From contig NC_092798.1 in assembly GCF_918797505.1 (NCBI RefSeq), forward strand, positions 10,739,501 to 10,803,500: a DNA stretch of 64,000 nt. The letters are read 5' to 3'. Below are positions 12,383-23,013 of the stretch, piece by piece; within the stretch, counting starts at the first letter, position 1, and every line of letters begins with the position of its first letter. The DNA comes from Bemisia tabaci (Eukaryota > Arthropoda > Insecta > Hemiptera > Aleyrodidae). A program made the position numbers and the translations under genes. The notes below the pieces were generated by a model, which had not been told where the DNA came from, searched no databases, and was given only the letters and a program-made list of their open reading frames with translations.

Positions 12383-12857
12383 CAGGTGCAACTGTTTATC
12401 CATCCCGTTTTTAAAAAAAATGTTTTGACCTCCAGTTGAGTCAACAGTGGCGAATTTTGCGGGAAGAAACGAATCTCTGCATGGAGTTTTCAATCACTTA
12501 AATTTCCAAGACAGAAAAAAAGGTAAACACGTTGGTACCACTGTCAGTCAGTCTCTTTGTGACGTCTTAATGGCAAGTGCCAAAAATAATTTGAAATAAT
12601 TATTAAAATCTATCTTTCTCAATCAGGGTTTCTGCCTCTCGGCTTTTCTTTCCCTCAGCGAAGGGTTTTTTTCGGACTTGGCCATTCAAATTTGTCTGAA
12701 TCATCTTAATAGCTGTTACTAAAGAAAACAGTAGCTACAGAAAAAGTCTTGAGAAAATAGACCGGAAGATGTTTGAGCGGTAAAATGTATTAGTGCTCGA
12801 CGTAAAATTTGGATGAAGAAGCAAGCGTTGCAGTGTCTAAAATTGCCGCGTGTCTGG

Positions 12858-13128
12858 TGGTCCACTGAAGCCCAACTCTTCACGATAGGCGCCTTCATTT
12901 CTGCATAGCAATCTTCACGCGCAACTATTCGAACTCCGGTGAAGTGTTTTAGTATAACCGGTAGAATGAAGGCGAATCATTATTCGCGAGCTCTCAGTAG
13001 ATCACAGCAATGCTTCGTTACAACTCATTGGAAATATGCTCAAGATAGCATCCCTTAGAAGTTATGCATTCACTGTGCGACTGATTCGTGTCGATTGGTC
13101 GATTTGCGACGTTGCAATTTTATCTCAA
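12858..13128. repeat. dispersed repeat, copy 2 of a direct pair
   Basis: Second copy of the repeat at 11718-11992. Similarity is interrupted between about 13020 and 13070, where the two diverge. Confidence 0.75.
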
Positions 13129-13286
13129 GTATGAACCTATTATTCCTTGAATAATCAAGATGATTTTTTCCGTTAAGTAGAATCATTCAGAAGAGGACTC
13201 GATTTGGATAATTTGATCATTACGGCTCTCTCGGTAATATGACAAGGTCGTTGATTGTTTTTCTTGAATATTCGACAAGAAAAATC

Positions 13287-13540
13287 TATGACCAAAGTGC
13301 AAAATCCCGTACCTCCGTTTGCGACGTTGCATACTTCCTGTCATACTTAATTGTATCTTTGGAAAACTACTCAGAGTAATTTATTGAAAAGTTTTATTGC
13401 CTGATTTTTTCTCCCTGTTAACAGTCTGTAAATGAATTTCAAGCTTTAATGTTGACTTGTTTTTCCTCGAAAGTATAAAGAAAGGAGCAGCGATTTTGAG
13501 ACACCGTAACTGAGGTACGTGTTTCGCACTTTGGTCATCG
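13287..13540. mobile_element. foldback MITE, TCGATGGCCAAAGTGCGAAA family, copy 1
   Basis: The left arm (ATGACCAAAGTGCAAAATC ... TTGCGACGTTGCA) is mirrored on the right (GAGGTACGTGTTTCGCACTT then TGGTCATCG). Six related copies are at 13908, 28535, 34661, 35667, 49129 and 51259. Confidence 0.65.
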
Positions 13541-13907
13541 GAATGCGATCTTCCTGCAGGACTCTTCAGGATTTGAATCGACAGCTTTGCATTTTCTTTT
13601 GGATTGAGTTAATGCATCGAACTTCATTCCTGACTGCATGCAAAGAAGGGTGGTATCAGACCTAGACCGAATTTTGGGAAAAGTTACTTTTAGTCCGAGT
13701 AATTTTTACCGCGTTCTTGCAGAAAATACGCCCAAGCATGGTAAATTCTACTCGAGCGTTGATTACTGCCAAAAAATCTACCTGCGCGCGTATAAAATCA
13801 GCTAGACTTGTGGTTATATTTACCATACGCTGACTAACAAGAAGTTCACCATACTTTTTGCTTCTATATGTATAGTTGAAAAACACATCGGACTTTCAAG
13901 AAGCATG

Positions 13908-14168
13908 TCGATGGCATAAGTGCGAAGTCATGTACCTACCTCTGTTCGCAACGTTACAGATTTCCTATTATACTTTATTTTTTCTTGGAAAGTTAGTAAA
14001 TGTAATATCTTGAAAACTACCTAGAGTTTTCCTCTCCGTTAGGACAATATTCTGCATACATTTCAAGTTATAAAGCTGACTGATTCCTCTTCGAAAAAAT
14101 AATTTAAGTGCGAAAATTTTGAAATGCAGCATTGGAGATACGCGATTTTGCACTTCAGCTAACGATGT
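13908..14168. mobile_element. foldback MITE, TCGATGGCCAAAGTGCGAAA family, copy 2
   Basis: Left TCGATGGCATAAGTGCGAAG and right GATTTTGCACTTCAGCTAAC are imperfect complements. The interior carries the family's GTTCGCAACGTTACAGATTT segment. Confidence 0.6.
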
Positions 14169-14248
14169 CATGTTCGATCGCGGAAATTCGCCTATTATGA
14201 AAGTTATCAACATGAAGGCCGCCATTATACGGGTCTTCAGAATCTTCG

Positions 14249-14523
14249 GCGTGCTGATTATTGAAATTGATAGACAAAGCTACAGACAAAGAGGACAAAC
14301 TGAAAATAAGGTGATCCTACCGCTGGAGGTGGATGGTTACAATGAGCCAAGGACATTAGTGATAGACTAACTGACGGTAACCTATGAGAGACCTTATTAT
14401 AGGTAGTCTGTCATTTTCCCCTCCGTCTACAACAACCACCCGTTTCACCCAATAGGATCACTTCATGTTCCCTAGGTCTTCTTTGTCAATCGCTTTGTCT
14501 ATCAATTCCAATAATCAGCCCGC
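14249..14523. mobile_element. foldback MITE, GCGGGCTGATTATTGAAATT family, copy 2
   Basis: The left arm GTGCTGATTATTGAAATTGA and the right arm TCAATTCCAATAATCAGCCC pair. The central halves (GATCCTACCGCTGGAGGTGG / CCCAATAGGATCACTTC) match the other copies. Confidence 0.75.
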
Positions 14524-14564
14524 CGTCCAGATAGAGGGACCCACAATAAATAAAAGCAGGTTAT

Positions 14565-15000
14565 GATTGTTTGGGTGCCGCTCTCAATGGACCGGCGCGA
14601 TTCCTCCCTCCCGGATCGAACTCTTTCACAGCGCGGGACGAGGTGGCTCCTTTTGCAAACCCTGCGACGGCTGTTTCGACGACAATATTAAGCAAATATT
14701 TTGCCATTTTTATTGCGTCCTTACCTGAAAGGCGTTTGTTGGGAGTAGCGACGACCGGCGCACCGGGGGGGGGGGGGGTGACTGGGAGGGGGCCGGGGGG
14801 CGGGAGCCGCGCGGGAAAAGTGCGTGTGTAAGAGGGAAAGAGGGAAAGAGGGAAACGGAGTCAAAAGGATGCCGCGGCCGCGATAATGGCTAGTATCATC
14901 TAGCCTCCACACCACGCCGACTGTCGCCACCATTGTTGCCAAACCTCCCTCTGTCCCACGCGAGAGCCGCCCTGGCCCCTGGCCGGGTAGCGCCACTGTT
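14565..15000. other. GC-rich block with G-tract
   Basis: The block contains a G run (about 14766-14778), clustered CpG and AGAGGGAAAG direct repeats (14831-14855). On the minus strand CTTTCAG/GTAAGG (near 14725) looks like a splice donor, so an untranslated first exon of a minus-strand gene is possible, but I could not link it to a coding exon. Confidence 0.3.
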
Positions 15001-15023
15001 GCCGCCCTTGTTGCTTCTCAGGG

Positions 15024-15259
15024 TCCAATTTAACGGTTCATTGTATGGTTCAGAAATACCTGCACACAGCGTCCCTTCCCGGGAAAACAGAATGTATAAC
15101 CGAACGCGAAATTGGGACCAAAGAACGTAAGTACCTTGAGAATCGGTCCAATTTAACGGTTCATAATAGTGTTCAGAAATATCTGCACACAGCGTCCCTT
15201 CCAGAGAAAACAGGAACGCGAGATTGGGATCAAAGAACGTAGGTACGTCAAGGATCGGA
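15024..15259. repeat. 120-bp tandem duplication
   Basis: Two direct copies each begin GTCCAATTTAACGGTTCAT and contain CTGCACACAGCGTCCCTTCC and GAACGTA. They start at 15024 and at about 15146. The second copy lacks about 10 bp present in the first. Confidence 0.8.
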
Positions 15260-15533
15260 AAAGTGACGTAGCCACTAAATCGTTCCATGAAAGATGCAGG
15301 AATTTCAGACGCAGAAACGAGAGCCAATCAGAGATGTAGGAGTGGTAGCCAATCAGACTTTGTCTCCACTTGTAACACTGTCTCCAAAGGGGCTCCAAAG
15401 AGATCAGAACAGTATCTTTTTCTTTAATACTGAAAGACAATTTAGGCACGTTCGCCGCAACCATTGAATGTAGCTCTTGTCCGAGTCTGAAATTTGCCAT
15501 TGAAAAATTGATTCCTACGAAAAGTTTTGCGGA

Positions 15534-15905
15534 ACCTCGATGGTGCCGCCGATCTCCTCTGAAAAGAACTGCAAAACTAGAAAAAGCTCTTAAAGTTGAG
15601 CCCCCAATGGAGCGGATATCTCACACTACCCTGAAAGTTCACTTCCACACGAAGTCAAAACCTCCATGCAAAGATAGGGAAAAAGTACACTAGCAGGGTT
15701 GCCGTATTTTCAGTTTTGGAGTCGCCAAACAAAGTGACAACCTTGGTAATGTATTTGCTCCCTATCTTTGCATGGAGATTTTGACTCAATATAGAGGTGC
15801 ACTCTCAAGATAGCGTAGGATATCCCCTCCATTGCGACCTCACCTTTGTGAGCTTTTTCTGCGTTTTGGAGTTTGTTTCAGAGAAAACCAGTGGCACCAT
15901 CGGGT
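15534..15905. mobile_element. large foldback element, arms about 165 bp
   Basis: The left arm runs CGATGGTGCCGCCGATCTCC through CTCCATGCAAAGATAGGG. The right arm runs CCCTATCTTTGCATGGAG through CCAGTGGCACCATCG. The arms are imperfect reverse complements around a 60-bp centre and contain no coding frame. Confidence 0.7.
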
Positions 15906-16289
15906 TTCTTGAAAAATGTTATATGTAAATGGCGAATTTGCATGCAAAATTTGTATCGCTTCATCTGAAAGTGCTTAAAAAGCTGATTTCATAGTAATAT
16001 CCATATTTTTTTTTGATATGGGAAATAGTATAAAAATAGGTTTAAAAAAGAGAAAATGTACCGCCTAGTGACGTCATCTGGCGGCATTTCCCATTGAAAC
16101 ACGCGTATTTTAGCAGATTAGATCGTTTTGTCATATCTTCACCAATAATTGTTAAACTCATGAACCAAGGGTATCCTCGTGTTCAGTTCACTCGGTAGTT
16201 ACCACTTAAGCACGAAATCCATCAAATTTCAGACACCTGCAAATTTTCTAAAAGTTTATATATGGCAAATTTCTGACACAGCAAACAGC

Positions 16290-16780
16290 TCCTTTTTCGG
16301 TCTGACGCGAGGTCCGGCGACGCGAGCGATTTCCAGCACCACCTGGCGGCCGCGGGGAGGACCAGGAGGAGCCAGGCGTCGCGCGAGCCGTCAGCGTCAC
16401 ACCCGACACCCGTCGCGTCGCGGTGGTGCGCCGCCGCCACCGCCGCACCAAAGGTGAAAAAGAGGAGCTGTTACGGCGACAATTTTTTTCGCTCCGGCTA
16501 ATTGATTTCGGGCCCGGGCGAAACGGCCCAAGCGACGCGGGGTCCCGGCGGAGGTTGCGCGGTTGTCGCGGGGCGCGAAATCCGAGGCCAGCACCTGATT
16601 GATCGGTGTGAGAAGCTGTTTAATTGACTTCAAACGGAGCGCCGTCCGGGCCGCCGCCGCGCCGCCGTGCGTGGGCTGCGCAGGCGCAGTTCAAAGAATC
16701 CACCACTCGCCTCCCCGGCCGGCCGGGCTCGTAAACTCGCCGACAACGGGCCGGGGCCGAGCCGGCCGCTTGAGGACTGA
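16290..16780. other. GC-rich block next to the satellite
   Basis: High CpG with many NotI/EagI-like stretches. Both strands show short open frames with low-complexity Arg/Pro/Ala translations, so I do not call a gene. It abuts the satellite that starts near 16835 and could be a CpG-rich promoter or an element end. Confidence 0.3.
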
Positions 16781-16834
16781 ATTATCTCGTCGGGAATACG
16801 TAAGTGATATTCAAGTAGCCACCTAATGGACCTC

Positions 16835-18600
16835 CGGCTCGGCTCCCTGTTGCCACTAGCGTTCCCACCCCAAAAACCGAAAAATTCTATCTTTCACAGG
16901 CCATTCGGGGCGTTAAGATATTCGATTATGTTTCCATTATCCGCGATCTGTCTATCCGCGATTCCCACTGGACCTCTGGCTTGAATCCCTGTCGTCGCTA
17001 GCGTTCCCACTCCAAAAACCGAAAAATTCTATCACTTACAAGCCATTCAGGGCGTTAAAATATTCAATTACATTGCCATTATCCGCGATGTGTTTATCCG
17101 CGATTCTGTTTATTTGCGAATACTTGTCATGTGAAGGACCTCCGGCCTGAATCCTCTTTACACTAGCGTTCCCACCCCAAAAACAATTCAACCTCTCAAC
17201 AGCCATTGGGGGCATTAAGATATAAAAGTTTAGTCCCTATTATCCGCGATCTGTTTTTCCGCGATTCTGTCTATTTGCGGAGAATTGTCATGTAATAGAC
17301 CTCCGGCCCGAATCCTCGTTGTCACTAGCGTTCCCACCCAAAAAACCGAAAAATTCTATCTCTTAGGAGCCGTTCGGGGCGTTAAAATATTCGATTACGT
17401 TGCCATTATCCGCGATGTGTTTATCCAAGATTCTGTCTACTTGCGGATACTTGCCATGTAAAGGACCTCCGGCCTGAATCCTCTTTGCACTAGCGTTCCC
17501 ACCCCAAAAACCGAACAATTCTACCTCTAAAAAGCCATTCGGGGCGCAGATATTCGGTTAAGTCTTCATTATCCGCGATCTGTTTGTACACGATTCAGAC
17601 TGGACCTTTGGCCCGAATTCCTGTTGTCACTAGCGATCCCACCCCAAAAACCGAAAAATTCTATCTTTTACAATCCATTCGGGGCGTTAAGACATTCAAT
17701 CAAGTTTCCATTATCCGCGATCTGTCTATCCGCGATTCCTACTGGACCTCTGGCTTGAATCCCTGTTGCTGGTAGCGTTCCCACCCCAAAACTCACCGAA
17801 AAATTCTACCTTTTACTAGCCATTGGGGGCATTAAGATATAAAAGTTTAGTCCCCATTATCCGCGATCTGTTTTTCCGCGATTCTGTCTATTTGCGGAAA
17901 ATTGTCATATAATGGACCTTCGGCCCGAATCCTCGTTGCCAATAGCGTTCCCACCCCAAAAACCGAAAAATTCTACCTTTTACAAGCCATTCGAAGCGTT
18001 AAGATATTCAATTAAGTTACCATTATCCGCGATCTGTTAATCCGCGATTCGGACTATTTTCGGTCAACTGTCGTGTAATGGACCTATGGCCCGAATCCTC
18101 GGTGCCACGAGAGTTACCACCCCAAAACCGAAAAATTCTACTCCTCAAAAGCCATTCAGGATAGATACTCGGTTGAGTCTTCGTTATCCGCGATCTGTTT
18201 ATTCGCGATTCTTACTGGACCTATGACTTGAATTCATGTGGTCGCTAGGGCTCCTACCTCGAAACTCACCGACAAATTCTATCTTTCCAAAGCCATTCGG
18301 GGATATTCACTTCATTCATAAGATATTCACTTAGGTCTCCATTATCCGCGATCTGTCTATACGCGATTCAGACCGGACCTTGAGCCTGAATTCCTATTGT
18401 CGCTAGCGTCAACTTCAAAACTCATTTAAAAATTATCCCTTTCAAAAGCCATTCGGGGCGCGTAGATATTCAGTTAAGTCTTCATTATCCGCGATCTGTC
18501 TATCCGCGATATGAACAATTTGCGGACAATTATCATGTAATGGACCTCTGGCCATACAGGATTCCTGTTGCCAAGAGCGTTTCCACCTCGAAACCCACCG
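16835..18600. repeat. degenerate satellite, about 12 units of 135-173 bp
   Basis: Each unit carries, in order, TAGCGTTCCCACCCCAAAAA, CCGAAAAATTCTA, GCCATTCGGGGCGTTAAGAT, then TTATCCGCGATCTG and a second TATCCGCGAT about 10 bp on, then GGACCTCCGGCCCGAATCC. The GCGTTCCCACC landmark recurs near 16860, 17001, 17166, 17329, 17491, 17632, 17775, 17948, 18110, 18245, 18407 and 18576. Spacings fall into a short class (135-143 bp) and a long class (162-173 bp). The difference is an optional block (TCTATTTGCGGACAATTGTC and similar). The array decays toward its 3' end. Confidence 0.9.
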
Positions 18601-20024
18601 TATAATGCACCTTTTCGAAACCGCGCGTACTACATTTTCATCGATTCAAGAAATTAAGGGAAAGGCATACGACAACTCCATTGTCTTCTGCGTAGGTATT
18701 TTGTAAATTATAAAACTCTGATGGATAATGTGCGCACTGAATTGTATCCTGTGTTTATGTATGTATGTGGCCTGATGCAATGTATCATAACTAATTTTCA
18801 GCACAAATGAATCCTTACTAAGTATGTCTATACTATGTAAACAACTCGATTTTTTTAACAACTGCTAGTTACAACAAAGTAACTCGTCAATTTTCATTTA
18901 TTGCTCTTAACTTCAGCATCTTCATGAAATTTCATTAAATATTTCATATAAATCTCTGATGTATAATTCAAGGCTGCCTAATTCCGTTTCTGTAACCTCC
19001 TTTTTTACGTTTACCGGTGTTTTTGGTAACGAGACAAAAAACCATTCGGGCGCTCAATGCAACTCTATAACTCGCAAAAAATATGGCGGCTGAAAATGAG
19101 GCTTTCCGTCTCGCCGCAACAGTCATAGACTGTTTATTAAGACTGTTCATAAGACTAATTGCATAGACTTGAGCGTTTTTGAATCATCCAATTTTGTAAT
19201 GTACCGGTAGGAATATAGTTCAGACGAGCTGATACTTGTTGAGTCACAACCTCATCGATTGCTGAATAAATTGCGACATCCTACTTCAGGGAACCATCAT
19301 TAGGCGAATTTTATTTCAAGGTTCACTAGTAGTTTTCCTTATACAAGCATGCAGCCTTTCCTTTTTCCAAAATGCATTCCAATTGGTCGATCTAGTCGTC
19401 CGTTTTTTAAATGCCACTTGAACAATCCAGTTTTTTACTGATCTCAGCTGATGTTAGTAGAAGGTTTAGCCGACGGTAGCCACGGTTAGTAGACAATTTA
19501 ACAGTTTCATTTTGACAGAGATCCACTGGTCATTTTTATCAGAATTACAAAGGCATTTTCGAAGTGCGAGCCCGCGAGATGGCACCACTGCTCGAGAACT
19601 AATTAACAGTAAACGATCTGATTTTACCAACGAAATAAGAGGAAAGTTCACTCATCATCCCACGTTTTATTGAGTTTTTCCATTACAAAACGCCAAGATT
19701 TATCGAGCCGGCCGGACGATTTGAGTCGGGATATCACTACCGGGCACCGGTTACGATTGTCGGCGAGAGACTTGACCATGTTATGACTACTCACCACAGG
19801 TCCACAATAACAGATAACCAAAGGGGAGGAGCCGCCAGGGCCGTGTGCTCTGCCAGTGGTGGGACTGTCCTAACCGCGGCGTTTCCAAATTTGGCAATGA
19901 TATTCTTGAATTTCAAATGCGATAAATCAATACCCCCAAGACGCAGGATACCTAAATATTGCCGACCTTATGTGAAAGAGTGTTAATGTTAATGCATCAT
20001 GTTATGAATTTACTCATAAGCCCC
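18601..20024. other. gene-free stretch
   Basis: No supported gene or repeat structure seen beyond scattered short open frames. Confidence 0.4.
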
Positions 20025-20270
20025 CATTGGCGGATCCAAGGGGGGGCGGAGGGGGCGTGAGCCCCTCCCGTTAGCCAGAAAGAAGGAGGAGAAAGAATGG
20101 AAGAGAGAAAGAAGAGGGAAGGGGAGGAAGGACGAAGGAAGGAAGCTTGTATCTGGTAATTTTTCATGACGAAATTGGCTCAACTTGCATATTAGATGCT
20201 TTTAAACTTCGAAAATTTTCTGGAGGAAGCCTTTCGGACCCCCTTCCGCCCACCGCCCCCTGAGAAGAGT
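20025..20270. mobile_element. hAT-like fragment, CATTGGCGGATCC end
   Basis: The left end CATTGGCGGATCCAAGGGGG resembles the widespread hAT terminus CAGTGGCGGATCC. The interior is purine-rich (GAAAGAAGGAGG) followed by TTTTTCATGACGAAATTGGC and GGACCCCCTTCCGCCC. The same internal order recurs at about 49893-50125, which keeps the opposite end (TGGATCCGC). This copy has lost its right TIR. Confidence 0.5.
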
Positions 20271-20826
20271 GTCAATGCAAAGGAAGATTGTGAAAAAGTT
20301 ATTTTTAACGTGAAAAAGTGAATTTTCTGCATTCAGGGAGTTTTTATTTGAAGTAGGCAAAGTTTACTATTAAGGGTAAAAAATAACTTTCATGTTTCCC
20401 CAAATAGGGTCCCTTCATTCCTGCGGCCGGGTGTTTCAAACTGCAAAACCGATGACTCGGTATAGGTACTCTCTGTCCAGGAGGTATTGAATAAATCGTA
20501 ATTTTTGCACGATTTGGCACCCGCGCGGAGGGCCAAACAGTGGCACGAGTTATTAATCCTCAGGTACCGCCCATGCTGCCGGCTCCCTGGAAAAATTGCC
20601 GATGGCCGCACTAATGCTAAAGACGAAAAAAAGTTAGCTTAAAAGCCGAATATTTTTTTTGAATTTTCGGGACTTGGTATTTTAGAATTATAATTTGAAC
20701 GAGGCCTCAGGAAAAAAATAGAAGCTTGAATAGAAAATAGAGTTAGCATAAGAACCCTTAGGTAAAGTTTAACATATTTGAGGCACGAACATTAGAATAA
20801 ATAACGATTGCTGCCCGGAAGATGCA

Positions 20827-20991
20827 GTTTGGCCTACCTTAAAAATTGAAGGCGAACCAGGAATGTGCGTAACCTCTTCACAGCCACATGGTAAGCTTAA
20901 ACTTGTTCGATGAATGAAATGAGCCCGGAAAGAGGTGAAAAAGTAGTCTCTATTCTAACTATTTTGCCTTCAATGTTTGAAGTAGGCCAAA
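20827..20991. mobile_element. short TIR element, TTTGGCCTACTTCAAA ends
   Basis: Left TTTGGCCTACCTTAAAAATT then GAAGGCGAA. Right TTGCCTTCAATGTTTGAAGT then AGGCCAAA. These are reverse complements over about 30 bp. Right-end-plus-flank fragments recur at 26548-26610, and single arms at 3655 and 57725. Confidence 0.5.
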
Positions 20992-21589
20992 AAGCATCCT
21001 TCGCGCAGAGCAGTCACCTATTTGGTGACCTACACCCTCTTGTCAGTCTTGTCTTTAAATCTTGCTTCGCAGGAAATTATTTCAAACTTTATCTGACGAT
21101 TTTGATATCTGTTACTGTAATTACAATTCAATTCCTTTTTCATTATGCTACTTTCATTTTACAATTCTAATGTTTTTGATGAATATTTAATAGGAAAATG
21201 ATAGTTCACTCCTACATGTTTTCGTGGAAGCCACATGCCTCCCTAGCGCGTATGTGCAGAGAATGACACTGCACCCACAGGGCCGCATTTACTTACTTGC
21301 CGCCAATGGGCTGCCTGTATTTTGCCGCCCCCTTCTCATTCGTTTTGAAACACCAATAAAAACCATCAGGTGCCGGAGGGGGAGGGGTGTATAAGACGCG
21401 TTTACTCGTGTTGGTCACATTTTTTGCGAAAGCCCTGTCAACACTACTAGCAAAAGTTCACGGAACTTGGCGCGAAAGTTAAGATCCGTAAACCTATCTC
21501 TGTATGGACAAGGCCTTCCATTCATAAGAAATGAACGAAAAAATTATGAAAGAACAAACATAAATGTGGTTTAATAATTTTAACTTCCG

Positions 21590-22165
21590 CTGCCGCGCCG
21601 CGCTGACCGCACTGTGTTTGGCGCAATGCGTGAAGCATTCCTACAGTCTTACATGCGCTATGCGTTTCGGGCCGACCGCTGCTGCACGCACTGTGTTTGA
21701 CGCAATGCGTGAAGTATTCATGCAGTCTTGTAGGCGCTATGCGTTTCACGCTGCCCGCTGCTGACCGCAGCGACCGCATTGTCTTTGGCGCAATGCGTGA
21801 AGTATTCATGCAGTCTTGTAGGCGCTAAAATGTGTTACATGCCGACCGCCGCGCCGAGGGTTTCTCCTTTTCATCTCACGTTCTCGTCATCATTGCTCTC
21901 TGCGCCGCGCTGCTCCGTTCCAGGCCAAATTCCGCGTTCGGTTTCTCTCTTGGTCTTAACTTGACTAATTAGAGGTGCTGTCTATTGTATCACAGAAGGA
22001 CGGCAAAATTAGAGATATACTCTCAGGAAATGAGAGATTTTGTCACCTTTTCTCGTTCATAATTTTTTTTTTTTTTTTTTTTCCTTTCTGAATCCGATTT
22101 TTCTTTATGGTTACATTTAAAAAAATTGCAAAATTTGTCGCCATGGGCCGCTGCCCATGTGGCCA
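21590..22165. repeat. composite repeat with three GCGCAATGCGTGAAG subunits, copy 1
   Basis: Three 80-90 bp subunits (from about 21609, 21690 and 21777) carry GCGCAATGCGTGAAGTATTC and ATGCAGTCTTGTAGGCGC. They are followed by a unique part (CGAGGGTTTCTCCTTTTCAT, GACTAATTAGAGGTGCTGTC, a 20-T run at 22063-22082) and a small palindrome CCATGGGCCGCTGCCCATG. The same order is found at 52234-52855 with two subunits. Confidence 0.8.
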
Positions 22166-22787
22166 CCCGCTTAATCCGGCCCTGTGCACCCAGGAACACT
22201 ACCATTAACTCTTAAAGTGTGACTGTTCTCGTGTAATTTTCTTTGGCAATGGACCTCATTAGGAGATATTTTATAACTGTGAATTTCTCGGTATCGCGTA
22301 ATTTTTCAGGGCTAGGAAGATTCCTAACCGGGATAAAATAAGGAAGGGGTGGTTTTATCAATGACGTCATAAGGCATTGGAATGGGTTTGCCTTTGCGTC
22401 ATCGATCTGTCATGAAGTTGGAGGGTTTAGGAGAAATATCGGGAGAAAAGCGTGATGCATTTTATGAACTCTATACTGAAATAATTGTATTACTTCTTGA
22501 GGATTCTCATATCTCTCAGTGTTGCCGTGTATTTTAGACAGGCGGACTAAAATTTTGCCAAACATGAATATATTAATTGAATAATACAATATAATAATGT
22601 TCAAATGAGTGTACACAAATGATCGCATAGATATCGCAAAGGAAAGGATAGGAAATATCCGAACCCAAAATATTGCATTCGATGCGTCGAATTAAAAGGC
22701 TATTTTCGCGTCTCGACACTTTCAGCTTAAACTCAGAATCTATAAATGAGATTTTTTGAAAATATATACGGCTTAAATGTATCTCCA
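22166..22787. other. gene-free stretch
   Basis: No supported gene or element seen. Confidence 0.4.
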
Positions 22788-23013
22788 GCGGTCTGATTAT
22801 TGACAATGATAGACGAAGCCACAAACGAAAAGGACTGAGAGAACATGGAACGATCCTATCGGTGGGCATGGATATGGTTACAATCAACAAATGGGGTAAG
22901 TAATAGACACACAGTAAAAAAGACCACCAATTTCAACCAATAGAATAGCTCCATTTTTCTATTGTCTTCTATATCTATAGCTTTGTTTGTCTATCATTTC
23001 AGTGATCGGATCG
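22788..23013. mobile_element. foldback MITE, GCGGGCTGATTATTGAAATT family, copy 3
   Basis: The left arm GCGGTCTGATTATTGACAAT and the right arm CTATCATTTCAGTGATCGGA are complementary with mismatches. The centre is shorter than in the other copies. Confidence 0.65.

Noticed and set aside
16835..18600. CRISPR-like array
   Set aside because: Regular spacing with a conserved box could suggest one, but the units drift along their whole length, have no unique spacers and lie in a eukaryotic genome. It is a satellite.
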